Shown here: piece by piece, positions 6,480 through 14,059 of the stretch
How positions within the stretch are numbered: the first letter of the stretch is position 1
Layout: every line of letters begins with the position of its first letter
Source of the DNA: JAPSGM01 sp963777045
GTDB lineage: Bacteria > Chloroflexota > Limnocylindria > QHBO01
Direction: 5' to 3'
Length of the DNA: 23,225 bases
Assembly (NCBI GenBank): GCA_963777045.1
Contig: CAVZPD010000004.1
Location: 1-23,225 of the forward strand
The notes under the pieces: generated by a model
The model's input: the letters and a program-made list of their open reading frames with translations, nothing else
Database searches by the model: none
What the model was told of the DNA's origin: nothing
Position numbers and translations under genes: made by a program

Positions 6480-7661
6480 GTGAGCTCGGCCAGCACTGAC
6501 CGGTCCCCTGGCGGGCCGGTCACCTTCGAGGTTCGGCGAACCGATGTCGGCCGCGCGCGCCTCGGCCAGCTCATCACCCCGCACGGGACCATCGACACGC
6601 CGCAGTTCATGCCGGTTGGCACGCAGGCGACCGTCAAGAGCCTGACACCCGGGGACCTGCGGTCGGCCGGCACGCAGGTCCTGCTGGGCAACACCTACCA
6701 CCTCTCGCTGCGACCCGGCCACGAGCGCATCGCCCGGCTGGGCGGCCTCCATCGGTTCATGGGCTGGGGTGGCGCGATCCTCACCGATTCGGGCGGCTTC
6801 CAGGTCTTCAGCCTGGCGCATCTCGGGCGGGTCGACGACGACGGCGTGACGTTCGCCAGCCATCTCGACGGCTCTCCGCATCGGCTCACACCGGAGACGG
6901 CGATCGAGATCCAAGAGGCACTCGGAAGCGACATCGCGATGGCATTCGACCAGCCGATCGATCCCGACCGGCCGCGTGCCGAGGTCCGCGATGCCATGTC
7001 GCGGACGCATCGCTGGGCCGAGCGGTGCCTGCGCGCGCACACGCGCCGCGACCAGGCGCTCTTCGGCATCGTGCAGGGCGGCGTCGACGCCCAGCTCCGC
7101 CGCGAGAGCGTGGCGGCCGTGGCTTCGCTGCCGTTTGACGGGGTCGCCATTGGCGGACTCTCGGTGGGGGAGACGAAGGCGGAGATGGCGGCAACCCTCG
7201 ACGTGGTGGCCGATGCGCTGGGGAGCGACGCTCGGGTGCGGTACCTGATGGGCGTCGGTTCGCCGATCGACTTCTTCACGGGCGTGGAGCGCGGGATCGA
7301 CCTGTTCGACTGCGTGCTGCCCACGCGGGTGGCCCGCAACGGCCAGCTCTGGACGAGCAGCGGCAAGCTGAACCTCCGCAACGCGCGGTTCGCGGACGAC
7401 GCGTCTCCGGTGGACGCCGCGTGCAGCTGCGAAACGTGCCGCAACCACTCGCGCGCCTACCTTGCGCACCTGTTCCGCGCCGAGGAACTGCTCGCGTATC
7501 GCCTCGCCTCGCTCCATAACGTCACCTATACTCTCGATCTGATGCGACGCATCCGCGGGGCCCTCGCAGATGGAACGTTCGGATCGTTGCGTGACGCCGT
7601 CACGGAGCGATACGCAAGCACGGGCGCGGACGAGGGTAAGCGGCCGGTAAGGGACCGATAA
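6480..7661 (+). CDS. tgt: tRNA-guanine transglycosylase Tgt (queuine family)
   Basis: Bacterial Tgt exchanges the wobble guanine of GUN-anticodon tRNAs for preQ1, the step before QueA. The 393-aa protein shows TPQFMPVGT (40-48), ILTDSGGFQVFSLA (100-113, with base-binding D103), VQGG (198-201), GGLSVGE (225-231), MGVGSP (257-262) and FDCVLPTR (276-283) with the predicted nucleophile D277. The zinc site is C315-x-C317-x2-C320 plus H346. The usual DECPP segment is replaced by FDQPIDP (156-162), with D157 kept. The residue after TR in the RNA-binding segment is V (TRVARNG), where many enzymes have N. Both look like lineage variation. The GTG start has no ribosome site but follows a TATCCT box. 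A short palindrome (7663-7674) after the stop may be a weak terminator. Confidence 0.96.
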   Translation: MSSASTDRSPGGPVTFEVRRTDVGRARLGQLITPHGTIDTPQFMPVGTQATVKSLTPGDLRSAGTQVLLGNTYHLSLRPGHERIARLGGLHRFMGWGGAILTDSGGFQVFSLAHLGRVDDDGVTFASHLDGSPHRLTPETAIEIQEALGSDIAMAFDQPIDPDRPRAEVRDAMSRTHRWAERCLRAHTRRDQALFGIVQGGVDAQLRRESVAAVASLPFDGVAIGGLSVGETKAEMAATLDVVADALGSDARVRYLMGVGSPIDFFTGVERGIDLFDCVLPTRVARNGQLWTSSGKLNLRNARFADDASPVDAACSCETCRNHSRAYLAHLFRAEELLAYRLASLHNVTYTLDLMRRIRGALADGTFGSLRDAVTERYASTGADEGKRPVRDR

Positions 7662-7718
7662 GGCCCGGCCGGGCACGCTAGCGGGCACCGCGACCGCCAG
7701 ATCGGAGGTCTGCTGAAG

Positions 7719-7877
7719 ATGGCGAAGGGCAGAGATCGGCCACGTCACCAGGAGAAGCGCAAGCCGAAGGCCAAGGCGCCGAAGGCACCGCCGGTATCGT
7801 CGTACGAGCCGCCGATGTCGACCGAGGTGATCAAGCCCAAGCGCAAGCCGCGCCACGAACCCGGCGAGGAGGAGTGA
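7719..7877 (+). CDS. Small Lys/Pro-rich basic protein upstream of recA
   Basis: This is a 52-aa ORF beginning MAKGRDRPRHQEKRKPKAKA and containing the segment STEVIKPKRKPRH before an acidic GEEE end. GGAGG at 7704-7708 lies ten bases before the ATG, a good ribosome-binding site. The gene fits between tgt and recA, 43 bases before the recA start, without overlapping anything. Strong Lys/Arg/Pro content suggests an unstructured nucleic-acid or ribosome-associated peptide, but no domain is recognisable. Similar short MAKG-type Lys-rich proteins occur in GC-rich phyla as hypothetical proteins, as far as I recall. Confidence 0.6.
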   Translation: MAKGRDRPRHQEKRKPKAKAPKAPPVSSYEPPMSTEVIKPKRKPRHEPGEEE

Positions 7878-7920
7878 GCTGACCGCCGCCGGGAACAAGA
7901 GAGAAGGAGCCCGCCAGACG

Positions 7921-8985
7921 ATGGAAGCCCCGGTGGCCCAGGCCAAGAATCCGTCCGAGCGAAACGGCGAGCGCAGCCGCGCCGTCGACGCCGCCATCCT
8001 CCAGATCGAGAAGCAGTTCGGCCGCGGCGCGATCATGCGCCTGGGCGACAAGGGTGCGCACCAGAACGTCGATGTCATCCCTACCGGCTCGGTCGCGCTC
8101 GACCTGGCGCTCGGGGTGGGCGGCATCCCTCGCGGCCGCATCACCGAGATCTTCGGTCCGGAGTCGAGCGGGAAGACCACGCTCTGCTACCACGTCGCCG
8201 CCAATGCCCAGCGCCAGGGCGGCGTTGCCGCCTTCATCGACGCCGAGCACGCGCTCGATCCCAAGTACGCACGCAACGTGGGCGTCAACGTGGACGAGCT
8301 CCTCGTCAGCCAGCCGGACACCGGCGAGCAGGCGCTCGAGATCGCGGAGACCCTCATTCGCTCGAACGGCGTCGACGTCGTGATCGTCGACTCGGTGGCG
8401 GCCCTGGTGCCCCGCGCCGAGATCGAAGGCGAGATGGGCGACAGCTTCGTCGGCCTGCAGGCCCGCCTCATGAGCCAGGCGCTGCGCAAGCTGACCGGCG
8501 CCATCAACCGGTCGAACACTGCGCTCGTCTTCACCAACCAGCTGCGCGAGAAGATCGGCGTCATGTTCGGCAATCCCGAGACGACGCCGGGCGGTCGGGC
8601 GCTCAAGTTCTACTCCAGCGTGCGCCTGGACATCCGTCGCATCGAGACCCTGAAGTCGGGGACCGATGCCATCGGTTCCCGGACCAGGGTCAAGGTCGTC
8701 AAGAACAAGGTCGCTTCGCCGTTCCGCCTCGCCGAGTTCGACATCCTCTACAACGAGGGCATCAGCCGCGAAGGGGGACTGCTGGACGTGGGCATCGCCG
8801 CGGGCGTGCTCTCGAAGACCGGTGCCTGGTTCAACTACGGCGACACCCGGCTCGGCCAGGGACGCGAGAACTCGCGCGACTTCCTCAAGTCGAACCCGGA
8901 GATCGCGTCCAGGGTGGAGCAGGAGGTTCGCGGCAAGGTAGAGTCGATCGAGGTCGGCGTGGAGGGCATCTCCGAGGCGAAGTAG
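7921..8985 (+). CDS. recA: Recombinase RecA
   Basis: RecA forms ATP-dependent filaments on single-stranded DNA, carries out strand exchange, and activates LexA-type self-cleavage. In the 354-aa product, Walker A is GPESSGKT (79-86), the catalytic glutamate is E109 in FIDAEHALDP, and Walker B is VVIVDSVAAL (153-162). The L1 loop follows at about 168-180. The L2 region runs through NQLREKIGVMFGNPETTPGG (206-225). No intein interrupts it. The C-terminus is short and lacks a long acidic tail. ATG at 7921 has GAAGGAG eleven bases upstream; GTG at 7933 is an alternative start. I see no recognisable SOS box (GAAC-N4-GTTC or CTGT-N8-ACAG) in the upstream 260 bases. Confidence 0.98.
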   Translation: MEAPVAQAKNPSERNGERSRAVDAAILQIEKQFGRGAIMRLGDKGAHQNVDVIPTGSVALDLALGVGGIPRGRITEIFGPESSGKTTLCYHVAANAQRQGGVAAFIDAEHALDPKYARNVGVNVDELLVSQPDTGEQALEIAETLIRSNGVDVVIVDSVAALVPRAEIEGEMGDSFVGLQARLMSQALRKLTGAINRSNTALVFTNQLREKIGVMFGNPETTPGGRALKFYSSVRLDIRRIETLKSGTDAIGSRTRVKVVKNKVASPFRLAEFDILYNEGISREGGLLDVGIAAGVLSKTGAWFNYGDTRLGQGRENSRDFLKSNPEIASRVEQEVRGKVESIEVGVEGISEAK

Positions 8986-9027
8986 GTCGCGAGCTGATGA
9001 CGCCCCTCCGACAGCGCCATCGCAACC

Positions 9028-9609
9028 ATGACGGGCACGATGACTGACGACGCCAGTCGGTCGAGTCGGAGGCGTAGACGCGACCGAAGCACCGACAAGC
9101 AGCCGCCTGACGCGGAGACGGCGATGGAGATCGCGGCACGCTACCTGGCGACCCGACCGCGGACGCGCTGGGAGGTCGTGCGTCGCCTGCGCCGTGCAGA
9201 CACGGCGCAGCCCGTCATCGACGCGACGCTCGATCGCCTGGAGGCGCTGGGCTACGTTGACGACGACGCCTTCGTACGCTGGTGGAGCGATCAACGCGAT
9301 CGCCATGCTCCGCGCGGGCGAAGGCTGGTCGAGGCCGAGCTGCGTCAGCGTGGCGTCCGTCGCGAGACGATCGAGACATTTCGAGCGGCATGGGAGGCGC
9401 CCGAGCGGGCTGCGGGGGACGAGGCCCTGCCGGCCAATGATCACGAGCGCGCGGCAGCCGCACTCGAGCGGCACCTGCGGGGCAAGCCCGTTCCGGAGGA
9501 TTCCCGGGCGCTACAGCGCCTGGGGATGTTCCTGGTGCGCCGAGGCTTCGATCCGGAGACGGCCAGGACGGCGATCCGGGCTGCCCAGCGCGGCGACGAG
9601 GAGGCCTGA
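9028..9609 (+). CDS. recX: Regulatory protein RecX
   Basis: RecX binds RecA filaments and limits their extension and ATPase. The 193-aa product has the three helical RecX repeats: about residues 35-90 (YLATRPRTRWEVVRRLRR, then VDDDAFVRWWSDQR), 94-120 (PRGRRLVEAELRQRGV) and 160-187 (LGMFLVRRGFDPETARTAI). The first ~30 residues are charged and probably disordered. The position directly behind recA is the classical one. Two in-frame ATGs (9028 and 9040) are possible starts. The second would remove only MTGT, and neither has a strong ribosome site. Confidence 0.9.
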   Translation: MTGTMTDDASRSSRRRRRDRSTDKQPPDAETAMEIAARYLATRPRTRWEVVRRLRRADTAQPVIDATLDRLEALGYVDDDAFVRWWSDQRDRHAPRGRRLVEAELRQRGVRRETIETFRAAWEAPERAAGDEALPANDHERAAAALERHLRGKPVPEDSRALQRLGMFLVRRGFDPETARTAIRAAQRGDEEA

Positions 9610-9616
9610 CCCGGGA

Positions 9617-10567
9617 ATGCGATTCGCCCTGATGAGCGAGCCCCAGCAGGGGCTCTCCTACGAGGAGATCCTGGCGCTGGCCCGCAGCGCGGAGGTCGCC
9701 GGCCTGGAGGCGTACTTCCGATCCGATCACTACACCAGCTTCCCCGGTGAGGCCGGGCTGCCAACCACCGACGCGTGGGCGACCCTGGCCGGCCTGGCGC
9801 GTGACACCAGCCGCATCAACCTGGGCTCGCTCGTCTCCCCGGTCACGTTCAGGATTCCGGGCGCATTCGCCAAGCAGGTCGCCACCGTCGACGAGATGAG
9901 CGGCGGCCGGATCGAGGTCGGCATCGGCGCCGGGTGGAACGCGGACGAGCACGAACAGCTGGGTATCCGGTTCCCGCAGCTCGGTGAGCGCTACGCGATG
10001 CTCGAGGAGGCCGTGGAACTGATCCATGGCCTCTGGACACAGCCGGACGGCTGGACGTTCGAGGGGCGTCACTGGCATGTCCGGGGCACGCAGTTCGTTC
10101 CTCGCCCCGTCCGTGGCGGACGGCGCCACCCACCGATCATCCTCGGCGGGCGCGGTGGACCGCGCCTCAGTCGGCTGGCGGCGCGCTTTGCCGACGAGCT
10201 CAACATCGTCTCGGCCACGCCTGAGCGCACCGCCCGGGCCTACCAGGGGCTGGACGCGGCCTGCAGCCAGATCGGACGCGACCCGGCCGGCATCACGCGC
10301 TCGGCCATGACCGGTGTCCTCCTCGCCGAGAACGAGGCGGACCTGCGCGCCCGCATCCGGCAGCTACTCGACACCACGGCCGAGCCGGGGACCGATGCGC
10401 AGGCGTGGTTGGCGGAGCGACGCGGTCGCTGGATCCTCGGCACCATCGATGAGGCGGCGGAGCGCGTCGAGGCCCTTGCCCGCGCCGGCGTGCAGCGGAT
10501 CATGCTGCAGGACTTCCTGCCGCGCGACCTCGACATGGTGGCTCTCATGCCGCGTCTCGCAGCCTAG
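9617..10567 (+). CDS. Luciferase-like (LLM) F420/flavin-dependent oxidoreductase
   Basis: This is a 316-aa TIM-barrel enzyme of the bacterial luciferase superfamily. Typical stretches are SDHYTSF (36-42), LGSLVSPVTFRIPG (69-82), the run from VATVDEMSGGR into IEVGIGAGWN (88-108), and PPIILGGRGGPR further on. This arrangement is that of the F420-dependent LLM group abundant in Actinomycetota and Chloroflexota. The substrate cannot be told. ATG at 9617 lies seven bases after the recX stop, so it is probably read on the same transcript. Its placement inside a recombination/RNA-turnover cluster has no obvious functional reason and may be a lineage insertion. Confidence 0.85.
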   Translation: MRFALMSEPQQGLSYEEILALARSAEVAGLEAYFRSDHYTSFPGEAGLPTTDAWATLAGLARDTSRINLGSLVSPVTFRIPGAFAKQVATVDEMSGGRIEVGIGAGWNADEHEQLGIRFPQLGERYAMLEEAVELIHGLWTQPDGWTFEGRHWHVRGTQFVPRPVRGGRRHPPIILGGRGGPRLSRLAARFADELNIVSATPERTARAYQGLDAACSQIGRDPAGITRSAMTGVLLAENEADLRARIRQLLDTTAEPGTDAQAWLAERRGRWILGTIDEAAERVEALARAGVQRIMLQDFLPRDLDMVALMPRLAA

Positions 10568-10742
10568 GCTGGTCCGCTCGATGGCAGGGCCGCGACTCAC
10601 CGCCAAGGGTCGAAACCGGCGACTTGCGCTACACTCAAATTCGATTCACGTTGCCTTGACGCTACCGTCCCGGCGCCCCCGACTGGCGGTCACGACGGTT
10701 TTCGACAATCGCCCATAACGGGCTCCAACCATGGAGGAGCCG
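10568..10742 (+). promoter_or_regulatory. Upstream region of rny with candidate -10
   Basis: This 175-base non-coding stretch separates the recA-recX-LLM unit from rny. TACACT at 10630-10635, in the context GCGCTACACT, resembles the TACNNT boxes before queA and hflX and would give a leader of about 100 bases. No -35 hexamer and no riboswitch-like fold is evident by eye. Confidence 0.3.
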
Positions 10743-12275
10743 ATGATCGACACAGCCATCGCCGTCATTGCGGCGCTCGGCGCACTGGTGGTGGGCGTCG
10801 CGATCGGCTACGTTGCCCGCCGCTACCTCGCGGCCAACGCCGTCAGGCATGCCGAAACCTATGCGGAGCGGCTCGTCGCCGATGCGCGCGCGAAGCAGAA
10901 GGAGATCGTTCTCGAGGGGAAGGACGAGGTCCTGAAGGCTCAGCGCGCCGCCGACGAGGAGGCGCGCGAAAAGCGGGCGGACGTCCAGCGCCAGGAGCGC
11001 CTCCTCCTCGACCGGTCCGAGAGCCTGGATCGCAAGGTGGAGGCGTTCGAGCGGCGCGAGGCAGACTTCGCCGAGCGGCAGCGCGACCTGGAGGGTGAGC
11101 GGGCCCGGCTCAACGAGATGCACCAGCGCCAGCTGCTCGAGCTGGAGCGGGTGAGCGGCCTCTCCGCCGCCGAAGCGCGGCAGAGCCTGATCCAGCAGAT
11201 CGTGGACGAGGCCCGGGCGGAGGCGCAGCAGCAGGTCCGTGACATCGAGCGCCGCGCGCAGGAACAGGGCGACGATCACGCGCGGCGGATCCTGACCACG
11301 GTCATGCAGCGCATCGCCGCCGATCACACCTCCGAGGCGACGGTCACCGTCGTCCACCTCCCCAGCGAAGAGATGAAGGGCCGCATCATCGGTCGCGAGG
11401 GGCGCAACATCAGGGCGCTCGAGCAGGCGACCGGCGTCGACCTCATCATCGACGATACGCCGGAGGCCGTCGTCCTCTCCGGCTTCGACCCGGTCCGTCG
11501 CGAGGTCGCCCGCATGGCGCTCACCAAGCTCATCAGCGACGGTCGGATCCATCCCGGACGAATCGAGGAGACGGTCGCGAAGTGCCGCGCCGAGATCGAG
11601 GCGGTGATGCGCCAGGCCGGGGAGCAGGCGGCCTACGACGCGGGGGTGCCAGGCCTGCATCCGGAGCTGATCAAGCTGCTCGGTCGGCTCAAGTACCGCA
11701 CCAGCTACGGCCAGAACGTCCTGAACCACTGCATCGAGACGGCGCGGCTCTCCGGGCTGCTCGCCGCCGAGATCGGGGCGAACGTCAACGAGAGCAAGAA
11801 GGGCGGCCTGCTGCACGACATCGGCAAGGCGGTCGATCACGAGGTCGAGGGGCCGCATGCCCAGATCGGTGGGGACATCGCCGCCCGCTACGGGATCAGC
11901 GCGGTGGTCTGCAACGCCATCGCGGCCCACCACCAGGAGGTCGAACAGGAGACGGTCGAGGCGACCGTCGTCCAGATCGCCGACGCCATCAGCGCGTCTC
12001 GCCCCGGCGCCCGCGGAGAGAGCCTCGACAACTACGTGAAGCGGCTCGACGACCTGCAGGAGATCGCGCTCAGCTTCCCCGGCGTGGAACGCTGCTACGC
12101 CATCCAGGCCGGGCGCGAGATCCGGATCCTGGTGAAGCCGGAGGACGTGGACGACCTCGCCTCCTCACGGCTGGCACGTGACGTCGTCAAGCGGATCGAG
12201 GATCAGCTCCAGTACCCGGGGCAGATCAAGGTGACGGTCATCCGCGAGACGCGCGCCGTCGACTACGCCCGATGA
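10743..12275 (+). CDS. rny: Ribonuclease Y
   Basis: RNase Y is a membrane-anchored endoribonuclease that starts mRNA decay. From ATG 10743 (510 aa) the order is one N-terminal membrane helix (about 3-26) and a long charged coiled coil (about 33-190). A KH domain follows around GRIIGREGRNIRALEQATG (213-231). The HD domain contains H329 (LNHCIE) and the metal pair H358-D359 in GLLHDIGKAVDHE, followed by AAHHQEV (394-400). Length matches the family. GGAGGAG (10733-10739) lies just upstream of ATG 10743 and inside the alternative start at 10731, so 10743 is preferred. The stop overlaps the ymdB start by four bases. Confidence 0.96.
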   Translation: MIDTAIAVIAALGALVVGVAIGYVARRYLAANAVRHAETYAERLVADARAKQKEIVLEGKDEVLKAQRAADEEAREKRADVQRQERLLLDRSESLDRKVEAFERREADFAERQRDLEGERARLNEMHQRQLLELERVSGLSAAEARQSLIQQIVDEARAEAQQQVRDIERRAQEQGDDHARRILTTVMQRIAADHTSEATVTVVHLPSEEMKGRIIGREGRNIRALEQATGVDLIIDDTPEAVVLSGFDPVRREVARMALTKLISDGRIHPGRIEETVAKCRAEIEAVMRQAGEQAAYDAGVPGLHPELIKLLGRLKYRTSYGQNVLNHCIETARLSGLLAAEIGANVNESKKGGLLHDIGKAVDHEVEGPHAQIGGDIAARYGISAVVCNAIAAHHQEVEQETVEATVVQIADAISASRPGARGESLDNYVKRLDDLQEIALSFPGVERCYAIQAGREIRILVKPEDVDDLASSRLARDVVKRIEDQLQYPGQIKVTVIRETRAVDYAR

Positions 12276-13081
12276 CTGACCGCGCCGCCTCGCTGCGGTG
12301 CATGGTCATCGGCGACATCATCGGCAAGCCTGGCCGGCAGGCGATCGGCCACAACCTGGCCGACCTCCGGTCCGAGCTCGACCTGGACATGGTGATCGCG
12401 AACGGTGAGAACGTTGCCGCCGGAGCGGGCCTCACGCCGAGCCTTGCCGAGGAGCTCTTCAGCCACGGGATCGACGTGATCACCAGCGGCAACCACATCT
12501 GGGACAAGCGCGAGGTCTACGAGTACCTCGACTCCGACCGCCCGGTGCTGCGTCCCCTGAACTACCCCGACCCCGCGCCCGGGCGAGGCTGGCTGGTCCA
12601 CGAGCTGCCGGACGGTGAGCACGTGGCGGTGGTCAACATCATGGGCCGAGTCTTCATGAACCAGCTCGACTCGCCGTTCGAGGCGATGGATCGCCTCCTC
12701 GACGAGGCGGCCGAACCGCTGCCACCCATCCGGGTGGTCGACTTCCATTGCGAGATCACCAGCGAGAAGAACGCCATGGGCTGGTTCCTGGACGGCCGCG
12801 TCAGCGGCGTGGTGGGCACGCATACCCACGTACCCACCGCGGATGCGCGGGTCCTGCCCAAGGGAACCGCGTACATCAGCGATATCGGCATGACCGGGCC
12901 GCGCGACTCGGTCATCGGCTTCAGCCTTGAAACGGTCCTGCCGCGCTTCCTGACCCACCTGCCCACGCGCTTCCAGGTAGCCGATGGACCGGTCAGCTTC
13001 AACGCAGTCGTGCTCGGCATCGACCGATCCAGCGGCAGGGCAACCTCGGTGGAACAGGTTCAGCGCGTCTACGAGGTCTGA
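12272..13081 (+). CDS. ymdB: YmdB-family metallophosphoesterase (TIGR00282)
   Basis: YmdB of Bacillus is a dimetal phosphodiesterase active on 2',3'-cyclic nucleotides and 3',5'-cAMP in vitro, and influences biofilm and motility decisions. The 269-aa product has the family's metal-ligand segments: GDIIGKPG (14-21, D15), NGENVAAG (44-51), SGNHIWDK (72-79), VVDFHCEITSEK (155-166, H159) and GTHTHVPTAD (182-191, H184, H186), then GMTGPRDSVIG. ATG 12272 overlaps the rny TGA in ATGA, so translation is coupled. The rny-ymdB pairing is widespread and consistent with a shared role in RNA turnover. Confidence 0.93.
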   Translation: MTDRAASLRCMVIGDIIGKPGRQAIGHNLADLRSELDLDMVIANGENVAAGAGLTPSLAEELFSHGIDVITSGNHIWDKREVYEYLDSDRPVLRPLNYPDPAPGRGWLVHELPDGEHVAVVNIMGRVFMNQLDSPFEAMDRLLDEAAEPLPPIRVVDFHCEITSEKNAMGWFLDGRVSGVVGTHTHVPTADARVLPKGTAYISDIGMTGPRDSVIGFSLETVLPRFLTHLPTRFQVADGPVSFNAVVLGIDRSSGRATSVEQVQRVYEV

Positions 13082-13095
13082 TAGCGGTCAGGCCG

Positions 13096-14058
13096 ATGGC
13101 GTCACCAACCAACCGGGGAATGCCTCCGCCGATGGCGGTGCTGGTCGGTCCGACCGGCTCCGGCAAGAGTGACCTCGCCATGGCCATGGCTGCGCACCAC
13201 GGCATGGAGATCGTCGTCGCCGATTCGCGACAGGTCTACCGCGGGATGGACATCGGCAGCGCCAAGCCCTCCGCGGCGGACCGGCAGGCTGTTCCGCACC
13301 ACCTCCTTGACCTGGTCGATCCGGACGAGCCCTTCACCCTGGCGGACTGGCTGGCAGCCGCTCGCGCGCAGCTGCCGCAGGTCGCCGAGCGGGGGCGGGT
13401 CCCGTTCGTGGTCGGCGGCTCCGGCCTCTACGTCAGCGCGCTCGTCGACGGCTACGACCTCGCGGCTCAGCCGCGCTCCGCGGAGGCGCGGCGCCGCCTG
13501 GTGGACGAGATGGAGGCGGTCGGGTTGGCGCCGCTCGCCGAACGCCTGCGACGGCTGGCGCCGGACGGGGCCGCCAGCATCGACCTGCGCAACCCGCGAC
13601 GTGTGCTCCGCGGCCTGGAACGCCTCGAGGCCCCGGGCGGGGGAGCGTGGTCGGTCAGCGCGTCACCCTACCCCGGCAGCGTGGTGATGCTCGGCATTCG
13701 GCGCCCACGCGAGGTGCTCTACCAGCGCATCGATGCTCGGGCAGCCGCCATGTTCAGCGGCGGCCTGCTGGACGAGGTGCGGTTGCTCACGGAGCGTGGA
13801 TATGGCCCGGAACTGCCGCCCATGACCGGTCACGGCTACCGCGAGGCGATGCGGGTCCTGGCGGGGGAGTGGTCGGTCGAGCAGGCGGTCGAGGTCACGG
13901 CGCGTCATACCCGTCAGTACGCCAAACGCCAGCTGTCCTGGTTTCGCCGCGACACGCGCATCACATGGCTGGATGCCGGGGAAGGAGCGGCGGACGAGCC
14001 ACGCATCATCTCGCAGGCGACCGCGATGCTGCCCGCCCGGGACGCTCGACCACGATAG
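13096..14058 (+). CDS. miaA: tRNA dimethylallyltransferase MiaA
   Basis: MiaA adds a dimethylallyl group to N6 of A37 in tRNAs reading UNN codons. The 320-aa product shows the P-loop GPTGSGKS (18-25), ADSRQVYRGMDIG (42-54), PHHLLDLVDPDEPF, GGSGLYVSALVDGYD, and the C-terminal stretch MTGHGYREAM followed by RHTRQYAKRQLSWFRRD. The length is typical. The ATG is 14 bases after the ymdB stop, so it belongs to the rny-ymdB-miaA transcript. No miaB is present here. The stop codon is separated by a single base from the stop of the convergent GGDEF/EAL gene. Confidence 0.96.
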   Translation: MASPTNRGMPPPMAVLVGPTGSGKSDLAMAMAAHHGMEIVVADSRQVYRGMDIGSAKPSAADRQAVPHHLLDLVDPDEPFTLADWLAAARAQLPQVAERGRVPFVVGGSGLYVSALVDGYDLAAQPRSAEARRRLVDEMEAVGLAPLAERLRRLAPDGAASIDLRNPRRVLRGLERLEAPGGGAWSVSASPYPGSVVMLGIRRPREVLYQRIDARAAAMFSGGLLDEVRLLTERGYGPELPPMTGHGYREAMRVLAGEWSVEQAVEVTARHTRQYAKRQLSWFRRDTRITWLDAGEGAADEPRIISQATAMLPARDARPR

Positions 14059-14059
14059 G

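Noticed and set aside
7662..7920. SOS (LexA) box upstream of recA
   Set aside because: AGATC-GGA-GGTCT (7700-7712) is only an imperfect palindrome and matches no LexA consensus I know. It overlaps the ribosome site of the 52-aa gene.
6411..8180. Minus-strand 589-codon frame across tgt and the recA start
   Set aside because: It spans two secure genes in antisense and has no domain. It is a composition artefact.
7831..9474. Minus-strand 547-codon frame opposite recA and recX
   Set aside because: Shadow of recA/recX with no motif support.
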